Made by a program: the position numbers and the translations under genes. 64,000 nt of DNA from Shimia sp. Alg240-R146. GTDB lineage: Bacteria; Pseudomonadota; Alphaproteobacteria; Rhodobacterales; Rhodobacteraceae. The DNA lies in NCBI RefSeq assembly GCF_947331465.1, contig NZ_CAMZOK010000001.1, forward strand, positions 744,001 to 808,000. Direction: 5' to 3'. The notes beneath the pieces were generated by a model, which saw nothing but the letters and a program-made list of their open reading frames with translations, was not told the origin of the DNA and searched no databases. Shown here one piece after another: positions 63,530 through 64,000 of this stretch; the first letter of the stretch is position 1, and each line of letters opens with the position of its first letter.

Positions 63530-63602
63530 TTTGGGTTCGATGAGGGTTTGCGGTGGTCGCAGGTCCTCCTCTCAACTCCCACGCCTATAAAAGGCTGACG
63601 TA

Positions 63603-63911
63603 ATGCAAAGTCAAAACATTCGCATTCGGCTGAAGGCTTTTGATTACCGTGTCCTGGATGCCAGCACACAGGAAATCGTAGCAACCGCAAAGCGCACTGG
63701 CGCAACGGTTCGCGGCCCGATCCCGCTTCCGAACAAAATCGAGAAGTTCACCGTTCTGCGTGGTCCCCACGTTGACAAAAAATCCCGCGATCAGTTCGAG
63801 ATCCGTACGCACAAGCGTCTTCTCGACATCGTAGATCCGACCCCCCAGACCGTAGACGCGCTGATGAAGCTCGACCTCGCGGCTGGTGTGGACGTCCAGA
63901 TCTCGGTTTAA
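63603..63911 (+). CDS. rpsJ: 30S ribosomal protein S10
   Basis: A 102-residue S10 (NusE), first gene of the S10 ribosomal operon. Clear family segments: [20 protein letters not shown], the [20 protein letters not shown] loop and the [18 protein letters not shown] block. It is also a component of transcription antitermination complexes. The next gene (L3) follows 9 bases later. Confidence 0.97.
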   Translation: MQSQNIRIRLKAFDYRVLDASTQEIVATAKRTGATVRGPIPLPNKIEKFTVLRGPHVDKKSRDQFEIRTHKRLLDIVDPTPQTVDALMKLDLAAGVDVQISV

Positions 63912-63920
63912 GGAGAGTAT

Positions 63921-64000
63921 ATGATGCGCTCCGGTATTATCGCGAAAAAAGTGGGCATGACCCGCTTGTTCATGGAAGACGGCAAACAGATTCCTGTCAC
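63921..64000 (+). CDS. rplC: 50S ribosomal protein L3, cut by the right edge
   Basis: The first 26 codons are visible (MRSGIIAKKVGMTRLFMEDG in the second to twenty-first positions), the typical L3 start. Two ATG codons (63921, 63924) follow AAGGAG; the second has the better spacing. Gene order rpsJ-rplC is universal in the S10 operon. Confidence 0.93.
   Translation, partial: MMRSGIIAKKVGMTRLFMEDGKQIPV

Noticed and set aside
1-64000. CRISPR array, prophage, integron or toxin-antitoxin locus
   Set aside because: No regularly spaced direct repeats of CRISPR size, no phage structural genes, no attC-like sites and no recognisable toxin-antitoxin pair were seen.

Overview
The window looks like a chromosomal segment of a marine alphaproteobacterium of the Rhodobacteraceae (Roseobacter group). 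The evidence is the gene content and order: the pckA | chvI-chvG-hprK-rapZ-EIIA-HPr block, a TRAP transporter catabolic cluster, a full C-P lyase locus, an Lrp-controlled indolepyruvate ferredoxin oxidoreductase, etfBA beside 3-hydroxybutyryl-CoA dehydrogenase, a DUF6473 protein, short alphaproteobacterial HprK, and hairpin-rich intergenic elements carrying a GAGGATATTTT core. I cannot name the genus. Layout: (1) 1-11.4 kb is mostly core: an unrecognised coiled-coil protein cut by the left edge, modABC (molybdate uptake), tex, aroQ, an Lrp/AsnC regulator divergent from a giant fused indolepyruvate:ferredoxin oxidoreductase, and a RidA-family protein. (2) 11.4-22.8 kb is a catabolic island bounded on the left by a decayed IS3-family fragment. 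An IclR regulator faces a GMC oxidoreductase, a TRAP binding protein, a fused DctQM permease, a DUF475 membrane protein, a histidinol-dehydrogenase-family enzyme that I read as HpsN-like (sulfopropanediol 3-dehydrogenase), an SDR, a zinc alcohol dehydrogenase and a universal stress protein. It reads as an uptake-and-oxidation pathway for a small polar polyol or sulfonate such as 2,3-dihydroxypropane-1-sulfonate. (3) About 690 bp without a recognisable gene and an elongator tRNA-Met follow. (4) 23.7-38.6 kb is the phosphonate locus: phnCDE1E2, a hexapeptide acyltransferase, one unrecognised protein, then phnF-phnM1 (minus strand) divergent from phnGHIJKLN, a DUF1045 protein on the minus strand and a second, canonical phnM. 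(5) 38.6-41.4 kb holds an internally shortened GNAT protein and a rhodanese-ChrB/ChrA chromate resistance pair. (6) 41.4-48.9 kb is the conserved pckA / ChvGI / PTS-regulatory block plus an acyltransferase. (7) 48.9-58.6 kb holds 3-hydroxybutyryl-CoA dehydrogenase, DUF6473, etfAB, cobalamin adenosyltransferase, a small twin-TM protein, an SDR, bfr/bfd, an SH3 protein and parC. (8) 58.7-64 kb holds a cytochrome P450, a lipoprotein, tuf, a secreted HExxH protein interrupted by an in-frame amber codon, and the start of the S10 ribosomal operon (rpsJ, partial rplC). How they work together: the phn genes form a complete import, activation and C-P cleavage route except for phnP, for which the 2H-phosphoesterase-like DUF1045 protein is a candidate substitute. 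The ChvGI/HPr/HprK block couples envelope and carbon signals next to the gluconeogenic gene pckA, whose upstream region carries a phased array of GCGC-centred repeats. The best leads for something undescribed are the TRAP/GMC/HpsN-like island, the DUF1045 protein with the second PhnM, the phased sites upstream of pckA, and the amber-interrupted metallopeptidase-like gene. All functional statements come from sequence reading and family knowledge; no database search was run.
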